A DNA stretch of 49,932 bases from an uncultured Scytonema sp. GTDB taxonomy: Bacteria > Cyanobacteriota > Cyanobacteriia > Cyanobacteriales > Nostocaceae. The position numbers and the translations under genes were made by a program. The notes under the pieces were generated by a model that was given only the letters and a program-made list of their open reading frames with translations, did no database searches and had not been told where the DNA came from. Shown piece by piece: positions 26,150 to 34,150 of this stretch; within the stretch, counting starts at the first letter, position 1; each line of letters opens with the position of its first letter. The stretch covers positions 71,063-120,994 of the forward strand of contig CALMVQ010000069.1 of assembly GCA_937873135.1 (NCBI GenBank). Direction: 5' to 3'.

Positions 26150-27940
26150 TTACTTATCGAGTTTTGCTCGGATTTCATAAATGTTCCACAATGAGCCGCC
26201 GAGAGCAGAAAACTTAATCCCTTCAAAGCGATCGCGTACCGCCGACAAAGAATACTGGCCAACCATGTGAATAACTGGTAAATATTCTTGAGTAATTTGC
26301 TGAGTTTTTGCATAAAGCGCTTTGCGTTTTGCCTCGTCTAATTCCCGTGCAGCTTGAATGTAAAGCTTACCAATTTCCTGTTCCCAAGGAGCCGCTTCCC
26401 AGCCTTGAATCGGCTTTTGTCCTGCTGAGGGTTTCTGATTAAACATATGCAATCCGCCTTGAGGATTCCAGAGATTTGCTCCACCATTCGGTTCTAAACC
26501 GCCAGTAAGACCCATCAAACCAGCTTCCCAGTCTAGAGTGTTAGAGAGCTTATCTGTGTAAGTACTCCATGCTAATGGGGCGAAATCAACTTGAATGCCA
26601 ATTTTCCCCAAGTCTTGTTTGATTTGAGATCCCATTGCCTCACGGATTTTATTCCCTGCATTAGTAAGTAAAGAGAAGCGAACACGGTTTCCCTCAGCAT
26701 CTACTAACTGATTTCTATCGTTGTATTTAAATCCGGCTTTCAGTAGTAGTTCCTTGGCTTTTTTTAAGTTGTAGTCGTAGACTCTTAGCCCTTGTTTAGG
26801 CGAAAAGTAATAGGGACTTTGCTCTGCAATGGGCGAATTTTGCGCTGTCCCCAAGCCACGATAAATATTGTTAATCATGGTTTGGCGATCCAGCGCATAA
26901 GCTACAGCCTGCCGAAATGCCACAGTATTAAACCAACGAGACTTTACTGGATTGACTAACGGTTTTCCATTCCTTTGACCTTTGTTGAGATTGAACATCA
27001 AAAACAGTTTTGAGGATGTAGGTCCACCATTGTATATTTTGAAATGACCCTGCTTCTCTTGAGACTTCAGCAAAGAAAAGTATTCTGGGGTAATATCGAC
27101 AGTATCCAACCCACCAGAACGAAATTGCAGCAAGGAAGTATCTGTATTTTCGACAATTTCCCAAACCATGCGTTCAATATAAGGCTGGGACTGGCCTTGA
27201 GGTCCTTTGCGCCAGTAGTAAGGGTTGCGCCGAAATATTATACGTTGACTGGAATCGTAACGCTCTATCTTGTATGGACCATTAACAATAATTTGGTCAG
27301 GTGGAGTATCGACACCCCACTTTGTCAGAAATAGCGGTTTTCCCTCATTGTCTTTCTTGTTCACAGATTCTTTTAAAGCATGGGCAGGTAGAATTGGCAA
27401 TCCAGTGACACCGAGAAAAGGCGCAAAAGGTTCTGGAGTGATAAACTCAACCCGACGCTCATCAAGCTTTCGCACAGTCGGCAGCTGACGACTTTCACCA
27501 ACCCGCAAAACATCTCTGGCATCAGTAGGAATCGCTTTATTAAGGTAAACATCGTTGTAGGTAAATACGACATCATCTACTGTCAATGGTTTACCGTCAG
27601 ACCATTTCAAATCTTGGCGTAAGGTAAAAGTAATTTTTAACTTGTCATCAGAAATTTGCCAGGATTCTGCCAAAGCTGGCTCTTCTTTCCCAGTAAGCGG
27701 GTTTTCAAAGGTTAATCCCTCAGCCGTTAGAGGAAAGACATTTGGGAACTCCTGGTTGAGGGGGTAGTTAAAAGTTTTAGGGTCACTGAGAATATCATCT
27801 ATCATTTGTGGGACTTGAGCCGCTTTGACTTTATACTGACTGGGATTGCAGCCGGTGAGTGCGATCGCAATCCAAAAAGCTAGTAAAACCCAAATCCAGC
27901 TCCGTCGGAAAATTTTTTTATAAATGTCAGCAGCATACAT
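26150..27940 (-). CDS. ABC transporter substrate-binding lipoprotein, family 5 (copy 2)
   Basis: The second of three tandem paralogues, 596 residues. The signal peptide KIFRRSWIWVLLAFWIAIAL with lipobox LTGC is nearly identical to that of copy 3, and the mature proteins share N-P-x-Q-Y-K-V-K-A-A-Q-V-P, so these two duplicated recently. Family motifs: LRQDLKWSDGKPLTVDDVVF, RRNPYYWRKGPQGQSQPYIE, FRQAVAYALDRQTMINN and LNKGQRNGKPLVNPVKSRWF. ATG 27940 has aggac upstream. It lies 50 bp upstream of copy 1 and 55 bp downstream of copy 3. Substrate not identifiable. Confidence 0.92.
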   Translation of the reverse strand: MYAADIYKKIFRRSWIWVLLAFWIAIALTGCNPSQYKVKAAQVPQMIDDILSDPKTFNYPLNQEFPNVFPLTAEGLTFENPLTGKEEPALAESWQISDDKLKITFTLRQDLKWSDGKPLTVDDVVFTYNDVYLNKAIPTDARDVLRVGESRQLPTVRKLDERRVEFITPEPFAPFLGVTGLPILPAHALKESVNKKDNEGKPLFLTKWGVDTPPDQIIVNGPYKIERYDSSQRIIFRRNPYYWRKGPQGQSQPYIERMVWEIVENTDTSLLQFRSGGLDTVDITPEYFSLLKSQEKQGHFKIYNGGPTSSKLFLMFNLNKGQRNGKPLVNPVKSRWFNTVAFRQAVAYALDRQTMINNIYRGLGTAQNSPIAEQSPYYFSPKQGLRVYDYNLKKAKELLLKAGFKYNDRNQLVDAEGNRVRFSLLTNAGNKIREAMGSQIKQDLGKIGIQVDFAPLAWSTYTDKLSNTLDWEAGLMGLTGGLEPNGGANLWNPQGGLHMFNQKPSAGQKPIQGWEAAPWEQEIGKLYIQAARELDEAKRKALYAKTQQITQEYLPVIHMVGQYSLSAVRDRFEGIKFSALGGSLWNIYEIRAKLDK

Positions 27941-27995
27941 ACAGCAGTCCTAAGTAATTCGTGAACAACATGATTGTTGCTTGTTGTTAAATATT

Positions 27996-29795
27996 CTAAG
28001 CTTTGTTTTTTGTATCTTTGAGTTCGTATATATTCCAGGTGAAACCCCCAGGGGAAGGGAAAATAGAAGCGTACTTTACACCTTGAATAGTATTGCGTAC
28101 AGCTAATAAAGCCAAAGAATTTGTCAGGTGAATAAAAGGTAGATATTTTTGGGCAAGAACTTGTGTTTCGGCATAAATAGCTTTGCGTTTTGTTTCATCA
28201 AACTCTCTTGCGCCTTGAACGTACAAATCTTCAATTTTCTTTTCCCATTCAGTTGCTTCCCATCCCTCGATTGGGGTTTGTCCTTTGGCCGGTTTTTGAT
28301 TGAATAGGTGATAGCTACCCTCTACAGCCCAAACATTATAACCATCATGTGGTTCAATATTACCGCTCACAGCTCCCAAATAACATTCCCAATCAAGGGT
28401 GTTACTGACTTTGTCTGAACTAACGTTGAAGTCAGCGTACAGTATGTCAACTGTCATGCCAATCTTACTGAGATCCTGTTTAATCTTGGGTGGGACTGTA
28501 GGTTTATTACTAGCAGGCGCTAACATCGTAAAACGCACTTGATTTCCATCTGCATCAAGTAGCTGACCTTTGTTGTTGTATTTGAATCCGGCTGAGAGTA
28601 AAACTTGCTTCGCTTTTTCTGTGTTATAATTGTAGGTTTTAAGACCTTGTTGGGGAGAAAAGTAGTAAGGACTAGGGACAAAAACCGGCGAGTTTTGCGT
28701 TTCACCCAATCCTCGCAGGTTATTGTTGATCATGGTTTGGCGATCAATAGCGTAGGCAACTGCTTGTCTAAAAGCAACGTTGTTAAACCAGCGAGACTTT
28801 ATTGGATCGACAAGCGGCTTTCCGTTGCGACGACCTTTGTTAAGATTAAAAGTAATAAAGCTTGCACCAGAATCGGGACCAGCATTTTCAATAGTAAAGT
28901 TGCCCCGCCTTTCTTCGTGCTTCAGCAATTGAAAGCTTGATGGGCCAATTTCTAGTAAATCTAATCCTCCCGAACGAAATTGAAGCAAAAGTGTTTCGGG
29001 TGATTCCACAATTCGCCAAATCACACGTTCAATATATGGCTGCTGCTTTCCTTGTGCATCTTTACGCCAGTAATAAGGATTGCGCCGAAATATCAGGCGT
29101 TCGCTAGTCGAGTAGCTTTCAATAGTGTAAGGACCATTAACAATTATTTTCTTAGGATCTGTGTCTGTTCCCCAAGTTGAGAGAAACGCTGAACTACCAT
29201 CAGACCGCTTGGTTTCTACAGCTTGTCGGAGTGAGTGTTCTGGTAAAATTGTGGTTGCAGCAGCAATCAATCCCATAAAAGGCACAAATGGTTCCGGCAG
29301 AACAAATTCTACTCGTCTGCTGTCGAGTTTGTGTACTTGGGGAAAAGCTTTACTGATACCGATCCGAAGATTATCTTTATAGTAGTTGGGAATCAGCTTG
29401 TTCATGTAAATGTCATTGAAAGTGAAAACGACATCATCGGCTGTTAATGGCTTTCCATCCGACCACTTCAATCCTTCTCGCAAGGTAAAAATATACCGCA
29501 ATTTGTCTGAGGAAATTTTCCAAGATTCAGCTAAAGCTGGTTCAATTTTCTTAGTCTCTCCGTTAACAGCCGCTAACCCTTCGTAAGTAAAACCAAAAAT
29601 GTTGGGAGTTTCTTGGCTAAGAGCATAGTTAAAGGTTCTCGGATCTGCTGTAGTTGCTATCAGTAACTGAGGAACTTGAGCCGCTTTGACTTTATACTGG
29701 GTGGGATTGCAGCCACTAAGAGCGATCACAATCCAAAAAGCTAGCAAAACCCAAATCCAACTCCGGCGGAAAATTTTGGTAATAACGTCAGTCAT
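27996..29795 (-). CDS. ABC transporter substrate-binding lipoprotein, family 5 (copy 3)
   Basis: The first-transcribed of the three paralogues, 599 residues. It has the lipoprotein signal KIFRRSWIWVLLAFWIVIAL with lipobox LSGC and the motifs LREGLKWSDGKPLTADDVVF, RRNPYYWRKDAQGKQQPYIE and FRQAVAYAIDRQTMINNNL. The ligand-pocket loops differ from copies 1 and 2 (e.g. DGYNVWAVEGSYHLF instead of GGANLWNPQGGLHMF), hinting at different ligands. cagagag precedes the ATG at 29795. Its promoter should lie in the 160-bp spacer upstream and may drive all three copies and larB. Confidence 0.92.
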   Translation of the reverse strand: MTDVITKIFRRSWIWVLLAFWIVIALSGCNPTQYKVKAAQVPQLLIATTADPRTFNYALSQETPNIFGFTYEGLAAVNGETKKIEPALAESWKISSDKLRYIFTLREGLKWSDGKPLTADDVVFTFNDIYMNKLIPNYYKDNLRIGISKAFPQVHKLDSRRVEFVLPEPFVPFMGLIAAATTILPEHSLRQAVETKRSDGSSAFLSTWGTDTDPKKIIVNGPYTIESYSTSERLIFRRNPYYWRKDAQGKQQPYIERVIWRIVESPETLLLQFRSGGLDLLEIGPSSFQLLKHEERRGNFTIENAGPDSGASFITFNLNKGRRNGKPLVDPIKSRWFNNVAFRQAVAYAIDRQTMINNNLRGLGETQNSPVFVPSPYYFSPQQGLKTYNYNTEKAKQVLLSAGFKYNNKGQLLDADGNQVRFTMLAPASNKPTVPPKIKQDLSKIGMTVDILYADFNVSSDKVSNTLDWECYLGAVSGNIEPHDGYNVWAVEGSYHLFNQKPAKGQTPIEGWEATEWEKKIEDLYVQGAREFDETKRKAIYAETQVLAQKYLPFIHLTNSLALLAVRNTIQGVKYASIFPSPGGFTWNIYELKDTKNKA

Positions 29796-29956
29796 AAACT
29801 CTCTGTGTAATCAGCTGAATATTCTATGATAAGGGCTACCGCAATACTCCCCTACAGAGTGGTAGATTTACCTAAAAATCGCTGTAAATAAGGTATTCTT
29901 TCGGCGGTTCGGGAGTATATTTACAAAATTCCTTTTATCTCTGAGGTGCTGATTGT

Positions 29957-30554
29957 TTACTGAGATTGTAGCCAACCGACAAAGTTGTGGGTCTTATTGA
30001 AATACCGAACACCCGTATCTTGTAATATTTCTATCACTTCCCGTTGACCGAATTCTTTAGAATTGCTACTTAAAAAGACCCTTATTTCATTAGGATATGT
30101 GCGTGCATGGTGAATGATGCACTCCAAAATTAATTTGTCTATAACATGTTGTTCGAGGATAGTTCTTTGCGAGTTTTCCTGAAGAATACCAGTATTTAAT
30201 GTAATCATTTCTGTTTTGTTCGCAAGTTGGTTGAATACTGCATCAAAACGCTGTTTAATGTCATTCCTGCGCTCAATAAAACTAATTTTAGATTGCTCAA
30301 GCTGAACAAATAGTAGGTTGGCATTTTGTGAAGTTTGATCTCTTTTAGCTTCATTAATTTGTATATTTAATCTGCGGAGGAAATCTTCGTTATACTTTTC
30401 CTCTTGCAGCAATGTCGTTAAAGCTTCTGCAAAACAAACACTTGGCATTGCTAAACGCAGTGATGGAGGGTGTATTTAAGAGTAGATCTTCTGCTTGAGA
30501 ATCTTGTCCCTTAGCAATGCCAATTAAGAAATTTGTTTCTACGTAAAGTATCAC
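29957..30554 (-). pseudogene. PIN-domain protein gene split by a frameshift
   Basis: The N-terminal part starts at a GTG (30554) and reads VILYVETNFLIGIAKGQDSQ then AEDLLLNTP; the rest is in another frame, from about 30460 onward, reading LAMPSVCFAEALTTLLQE and continuing to 29957. Removing one C from the CCC run near 30469-30471 joins them as NTPPSLRLAMPSVCFAEAL, a continuous PIN-like sequence. Acidic candidates are E in YVETN, E in CFAEAL, E in LILECI, and the LSSNSKEFG end. The intact protein would be about 198 residues. PIN proteins are RNases, often toxins. It follows the PD-(D/E)xK-like gene by 12 bp. The shift may be a real mutation or a sequencing error. Confidence 0.75.
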
Positions 30555-30566
30555 CGTGTAAGCTAC

Positions 30567-31076
30567 CTAAAACTCAGTAGTTCCCTCTTCTAATAACTGT
30601 AACAAACCTATTTCTGCCATCTCTTTTATAAAAGGTGGTGTCTCCGATTTCCAATGATAAGCCAAGTCACGTAGCCATCCCTCTATCAACGTTCTAAGGT
30701 AAAGAGAAAATATCTGTTTTTTGCTAAAGTCGGCATGGTAATGACTCAGCACATCAGCAGTCTTAAAGTAGAGGATTGGTTCTGATAAATTGTTACCATT
30801 CCATTTAAAAAGCCAAATATTTTTCTGATCGGCAAGCATGGCAAAGGGAATTATAATTTTGGCTGCTTGCAAGTAATCCATTAGCCTTAAGATAGCGTAC
30901 TCTTTGGCTTTTTTTTCTTTGAAGTCAGACGGATAACCTTTAACTTCAGCGATCATAATAACTTGTTTCTCTTTGTCTAAAGCAACAAAATCAGGACTGT
31001 CTATATCCTCTAAGTTTACAGAACGCAACGCTCTAGCTTCCCACCAAGTTATAGTTTGTCCAATGCTATCAATCAT
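30567..31076 (-). CDS. PD-(D/E)xK nuclease-like protein
   Basis: A 169-residue protein with a restriction-nuclease-like core. Near the N-terminus SPDFVALDKEKQVIMIAEVKG supplies D29 and E44-V-K46 in the D...E-x-K arrangement, followed by a helix with YLQAAK that fits the usual Q-containing helix of this fold. The C-terminal half is helical (FSLYLRTLIEGWLRDLAYHW). Many cyanobacterial proteins of this type are annotated only as hypothetical or as Uma2/restriction-like. aggag lies before the ATG. It starts 39 bp after ispF and ends 12 bp before the PIN gene's GTG, so the two form one cassette. DNA or RNA cutting is an inference. Confidence 0.65.
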   Translation of the reverse strand: MIDSIGQTITWWEARALRSVNLEDIDSPDFVALDKEKQVIMIAEVKGYPSDFKEKKAKEYAILRLMDYLQAAKIIIPFAMLADQKNIWLFKWNGNNLSEPILYFKTADVLSHYHADFSKKQIFSLYLRTLIEGWLRDLAYHWKSETPPFIKEMAEIGLLQLLEEGTTEF

Positions 31077-31115
31077 TGATTTTTCTCCTGATGACTAAGA
31101 CTGGTATATAACTTA

Positions 31116-31592
31116 TTAGTGCAAAAGCAAAACAACGGCATAAGCACAAATTCCTTCTTCTCTACCAACAGGACCTAGTTTTTCGTTGGTAGTGGCTTTC
31201 ACACCAACTTGATTGGGTTCTATTTGCAAAACTCCCGCGATTTTTTCACGAATTTTTTCAATATGCGGCTTTAATTTTGGACGTTCTGCTACCACCACAG
31301 AGTCAATATTGCTTACCTGCCAACCGCGATCGCGAATCAGTTGGTTTACTTTACTTAATAACACCAAACTATCTGCCCCTGCCCATTGGGGATCGGTGGG
31401 AGGAAAATAATGTCCGATATCCCCCAAAGATAACGCCCCGAGCATGGCATCCATAATCGCGTGAGTGAGAACATCAGCATCACTATGTCCCAACAAACCT
31501 AGAGAATGGGGAATGTTGACACCACCCAAAATTAAAGGGCGATCGCTCACAAGTCGGTGAATATCGTAGCCGTTACCAATGCGAATGTTCAT
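31116..31592 (-). CDS. ispF: 2-C-methyl-D-erythritol 2,4-cyclodiphosphate synthase
   Basis: IspF forms the cyclodiphosphate ring in the MEP isoprenoid pathway, which supplies carotenoids, phytol and quinone tails. The 158-residue protein has the metal ligands in GNGYDIHRL (D-x-H), the [20 protein letters not shown] signature, and the C-terminal [19 protein letters not shown]. Length is standard. It lies 59 bp downstream of trmD on the same strand, and the two are probably one operon. Confidence 0.97.
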   Translation of the reverse strand: MNIRIGNGYDIHRLVSDRPLILGGVNIPHSLGLLGHSDADVLTHAIMDAMLGALSLGDIGHYFPPTDPQWAGADSLVLLSKVNQLIRDRGWQVSNIDSVVVAERPKLKPHIEKIREKIAGVLQIEPNQVGVKATTNEKLGPVGREEGICAYAVVLLLH

Positions 31593-31651
31593 TGCTAGTG
31601 GTTAATAGTTGATTGTTGGTTGTTCGTAAGGAATGGGGAATTGGCAGTGGG

Positions 31652-32377
31652 TTAATATCCCCCTCCCCCCCTCTCTCCCTGCTCTCCCTGTTCTCCCCAC
31701 TCCCCCTCTTTTAAGATATCTGGACGGCGTAGGCGTGTTTTTTGGAGTTGTTGTTCGTACCGCCATTTGGCGATTTCGGCATGGTTGCCCGAGAGCAGAA
31801 CATCAGGGACTTTTAAACCGCGAAATTCTGCCGGACGAGTATACTGGGGATAGTCTAGCAATCCCTCTTCAAAACTTTCTGCTTTTAAAGACTCGGCTTT
31901 GCCTACGGTTCCTGGGAGGAGGCGCACGACACCATTAATCAAAGTCATTGCTGGAATTTCTCCACCAGTGAGAATAAAATCTCCTAGAGATACCTCACGT
32001 GTGACTAAGTGCAACACTCGCTCATCTACACCTTCGTAATGACCGCAAATTACGACTAATTGGTCGTAATTCGTCGCTAATTCCCGCAATAGAGGTTGAT
32101 TGATTGTTTGACCTTGGGGACTCATCAAAATAATCTCTCTGCGAGGGAGAATTGGTAGAGACTCTACGGCGGCAAAGATTGGTTCTGGCTTCATCAGCAT
32201 TCCCACACCGCCGCCGTAGGGTTCATCATCAACTTTCCGATGTTTGTCAGTGGTAAAATCTCGTGGATTAACCAGATGGACAAAAGCAATCTGTTTGGCC
32301 AAGGCTTTACCCAGAAGCCCACAACTTAGAACAGAAGTAAAACAGTCAGGAAATAGCGTAACTATATCAAAGCGCAC
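31652..32377 (-). CDS. trmD: tRNA (guanine37-N1)-methyltransferase TrmD
   Basis: TrmD methylates G37 of tRNAs reading CNN codons and prevents frameshifting. It is a SPOUT protein with a trefoil knot: MRFDIVTLFPDCF at the start, DDEPYGGGVGMLMKPEP, then ICGHYEGVDERV and SLGDFILTGGEIPAM, all diagnostic. The C-terminal domain ends in RRPDILKEGEW, after which the sequence becomes GEQGEQGERGGGGY, encoded by the C/T-rich repeat spacer (about 31652-31700). The native stop may have been lost and the frame runs on by ~12 residues. Catalytic residues are intact. Confidence 0.95.
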   Translation of the reverse strand: MRFDIVTLFPDCFTSVLSCGLLGKALAKQIAFVHLVNPRDFTTDKHRKVDDEPYGGGVGMLMKPEPIFAAVESLPILPRREIILMSPQGQTINQPLLRELATNYDQLVVICGHYEGVDERVLHLVTREVSLGDFILTGGEIPAMTLINGVVRLLPGTVGKAESLKAESFEEGLLDYPQYTRPAEFRGLKVPDVLLSGNHAEIAKWRYEQQLQKTRLRRPDILKEGEWGEQGEQGERGGGGY

Positions 32378-33113
32378 AGTAATTCGTATTGAATGACACT
32401 AATCTTAAATTGGAATGTCTGGAAATAAAGATGCCGATGTTCTGGAAAACACAGATTCTCTTCAGCAAGCCTACCTAAATTTAGGAAAAACCTCATCACT
32501 TGTGAGAGTCAAGGTTTTTCTAACTACTTAATTTATGTTTAAATATTGTCACATCTAGATTTAAATTTATAATCTGAGTTAACAACTTCCAACATGCATC
32601 AAGCCAGCCTCAAACAAAGCCTATCAAGACCTGCTTACCCCCCAATACCCGTGCATTGGTTGATCAGGCAAGCCTAAAATGAGTCGTGAACTATGATGGG
32701 GAAGATAAGAAAAATGAGAAAGAGCGGAAAGATGAAGAAGAGACACTCTGGTTTCTTCGCAATCTTTGTGGCAATTGCTAAAACTCACTCGAGTCAAGCA
32801 GCGCAATGCCTTGTCGGCTTCCTCATCTGTCAACTTACTCAAAAAATCTTTCACAATTCAAATGGGGTTGCGATAGGTTATTTTTCAGGTGAGCGCTCGT
32901 CTGAAAAGACGGGACAGGTGAAAGAGCGGCGGCTAAGTTTGAGGAAAAACGGACACTACATAAGCTGCAGCGTCTACCACGTAAGCGCTACTAAGTTGGA
33001 AAGGCGTGTTCCGTCGTTCCATTTGGACAAGTGTCCTATCCAAAAGGCGTTATATGAATACTCAGGCTAATGACTTCATCTCATTAGTCTGAAGTTGTTG
33101 ACAGGAGAACACT
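32378..33113. other. Long spacer upstream of cphB
   Basis: This 736-bp region contains no supported gene. A minus-strand frame beginning MKDFLSKLTDEEADKALRC (ATG 32854) looks protein-like for about 35 residues and then runs into simple Ser/Leu-rich spacer sequence; it could be a relic. A 125-codon plus-strand frame is very basic and unrecognisable. The cphB promoter should be in the last few hundred bases. Confidence 0.4.
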
Positions 33114-33977
33114 ATGCAGCAATTAAAAGCTAAAAAGCTAGAAATGAGGACACCCCAAGCAACTAAAACCGCCGTTCTAGTAATCGGAGGCGCAGAAGAC
33201 AAAGTTCACGGACGCGAAATCCTGCGAACTTTCTTTGGTCGTGCTGGTGCTGGCGATGGCCATATTACAATTATTCCATCTGCTTCTCGCGAACCAAGCA
33301 TTATCGGCGGAAGGTACATCCGCATTTTTGAAGAAATGGGTGCGAGTAAAGTAGAGGTGTTAGACATTCGAGAGCGTGAGCAGTGTGAAGCCTCACACAT
33401 CCAAGCATCTCTAGAAGCATGTACGGGGGTATTTTTGACCGGAGGAGATCAATTGCGCCTTTGTGGCGTCCTCTCAGATACGCCAGCAATGGATATTCTG
33501 CGGCAACGGGTGAGGAGTGGGCAAATTACCTTAGCAGGTACCAGTGCCGGGGCAGCGGTTATGGGTCACCATATGATTGCCGGGGGTGGTAGCGGAGAGA
33601 CACCAAATCGCTCCTTAGTTGATATGGCAACAGGTTTGGGATTTATTCCAGAAATCATTGTGGATCAACACTTTCACAACCGCAATCGGATGGTAAGACT
33701 CTTAAGTGCACTCTCCTCTCATCCAGATCGCATGGGTATAGGAATTGACGAAGATACTTGTGCGATGTTTGAACGTGATGGGTGGCTGCAAGTGATGGGA
33801 AAAGGGAGTGTCACAATCTTAGATCCAACCGAACTTACCCACACAAACGAGCCGCATGTTGGAGCAACCGAACCTCTGACATTACACAATTTACGGCTAC
33901 ATATCCTCAGCCACGGCGATCGCTTCCACCTTTACCAACGAACAGTTTTACCCTCCGTGTACAGAATCTCCAGCTGA
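33114..33977 (+). CDS. cphB: Cyanophycinase
   Basis: CphB cleaves cyanophycin, the arginine/aspartate nitrogen store, into beta-Asp-Arg dipeptides. It is a cytosolic serine peptidase of the S51 fold. Seen: VLVIGGAEDKVHGREIL at the start, GVFLTGGDQLRL, the nucleophile elbow LAGTSAGAAVMGHHMI, and IVDQHFHNRNRMVRLL, which matches the pocket region of cyanophycinases. Length 287. aggagaac precedes the ATG at 33114; a second in-frame ATG (MRTPQATKTA) follows eleven codons on. The gene lies 173 bp upstream of cphA, the standard cphBA arrangement. Confidence 0.96.
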   Translation: MQQLKAKKLEMRTPQATKTAVLVIGGAEDKVHGREILRTFFGRAGAGDGHITIIPSASREPSIIGGRYIRIFEEMGASKVEVLDIREREQCEASHIQASLEACTGVFLTGGDQLRLCGVLSDTPAMDILRQRVRSGQITLAGTSAGAAVMGHHMIAGGGSGETPNRSLVDMATGLGFIPEIIVDQHFHNRNRMVRLLSALSSHPDRMGIGIDEDTCAMFERDGWLQVMGKGSVTILDPTELTHTNEPHVGATEPLTLHNLRLHILSHGDRFHLYQRTVLPSVYRISS

Positions 33978-34150
33978 CGGAGGCAAGTAGCTTAAGTTAC
34001 ACTGTGTTGACTGCTGATTTTTGAGTTGCGGCGTAGAAACTAAGAATAATACCATGTAAGACGAAAAAACTGTTGCTTATTAACAGTTAAGCGGTCAATT
34101 CCAGTAAGAAACTAGAATATTAGGTTCCGAATCTCCATCTACCTATTCCC

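Noticed and set aside
32624-32854. 76-codon minus-strand frame starting MKDFLSKLTDEEADKALRC
   Set aside because: The first ~35 residues look protein-like, but the rest is spacer sequence and there is no ribosome binding site; at most a relic, so not listed as a gene.
32693-33070. 125-codon plus-strand frame upstream of cphB
   Set aside because: Extremely basic start from a simple repeat, no recognisable domain, and it overlaps the cphB promoter region.
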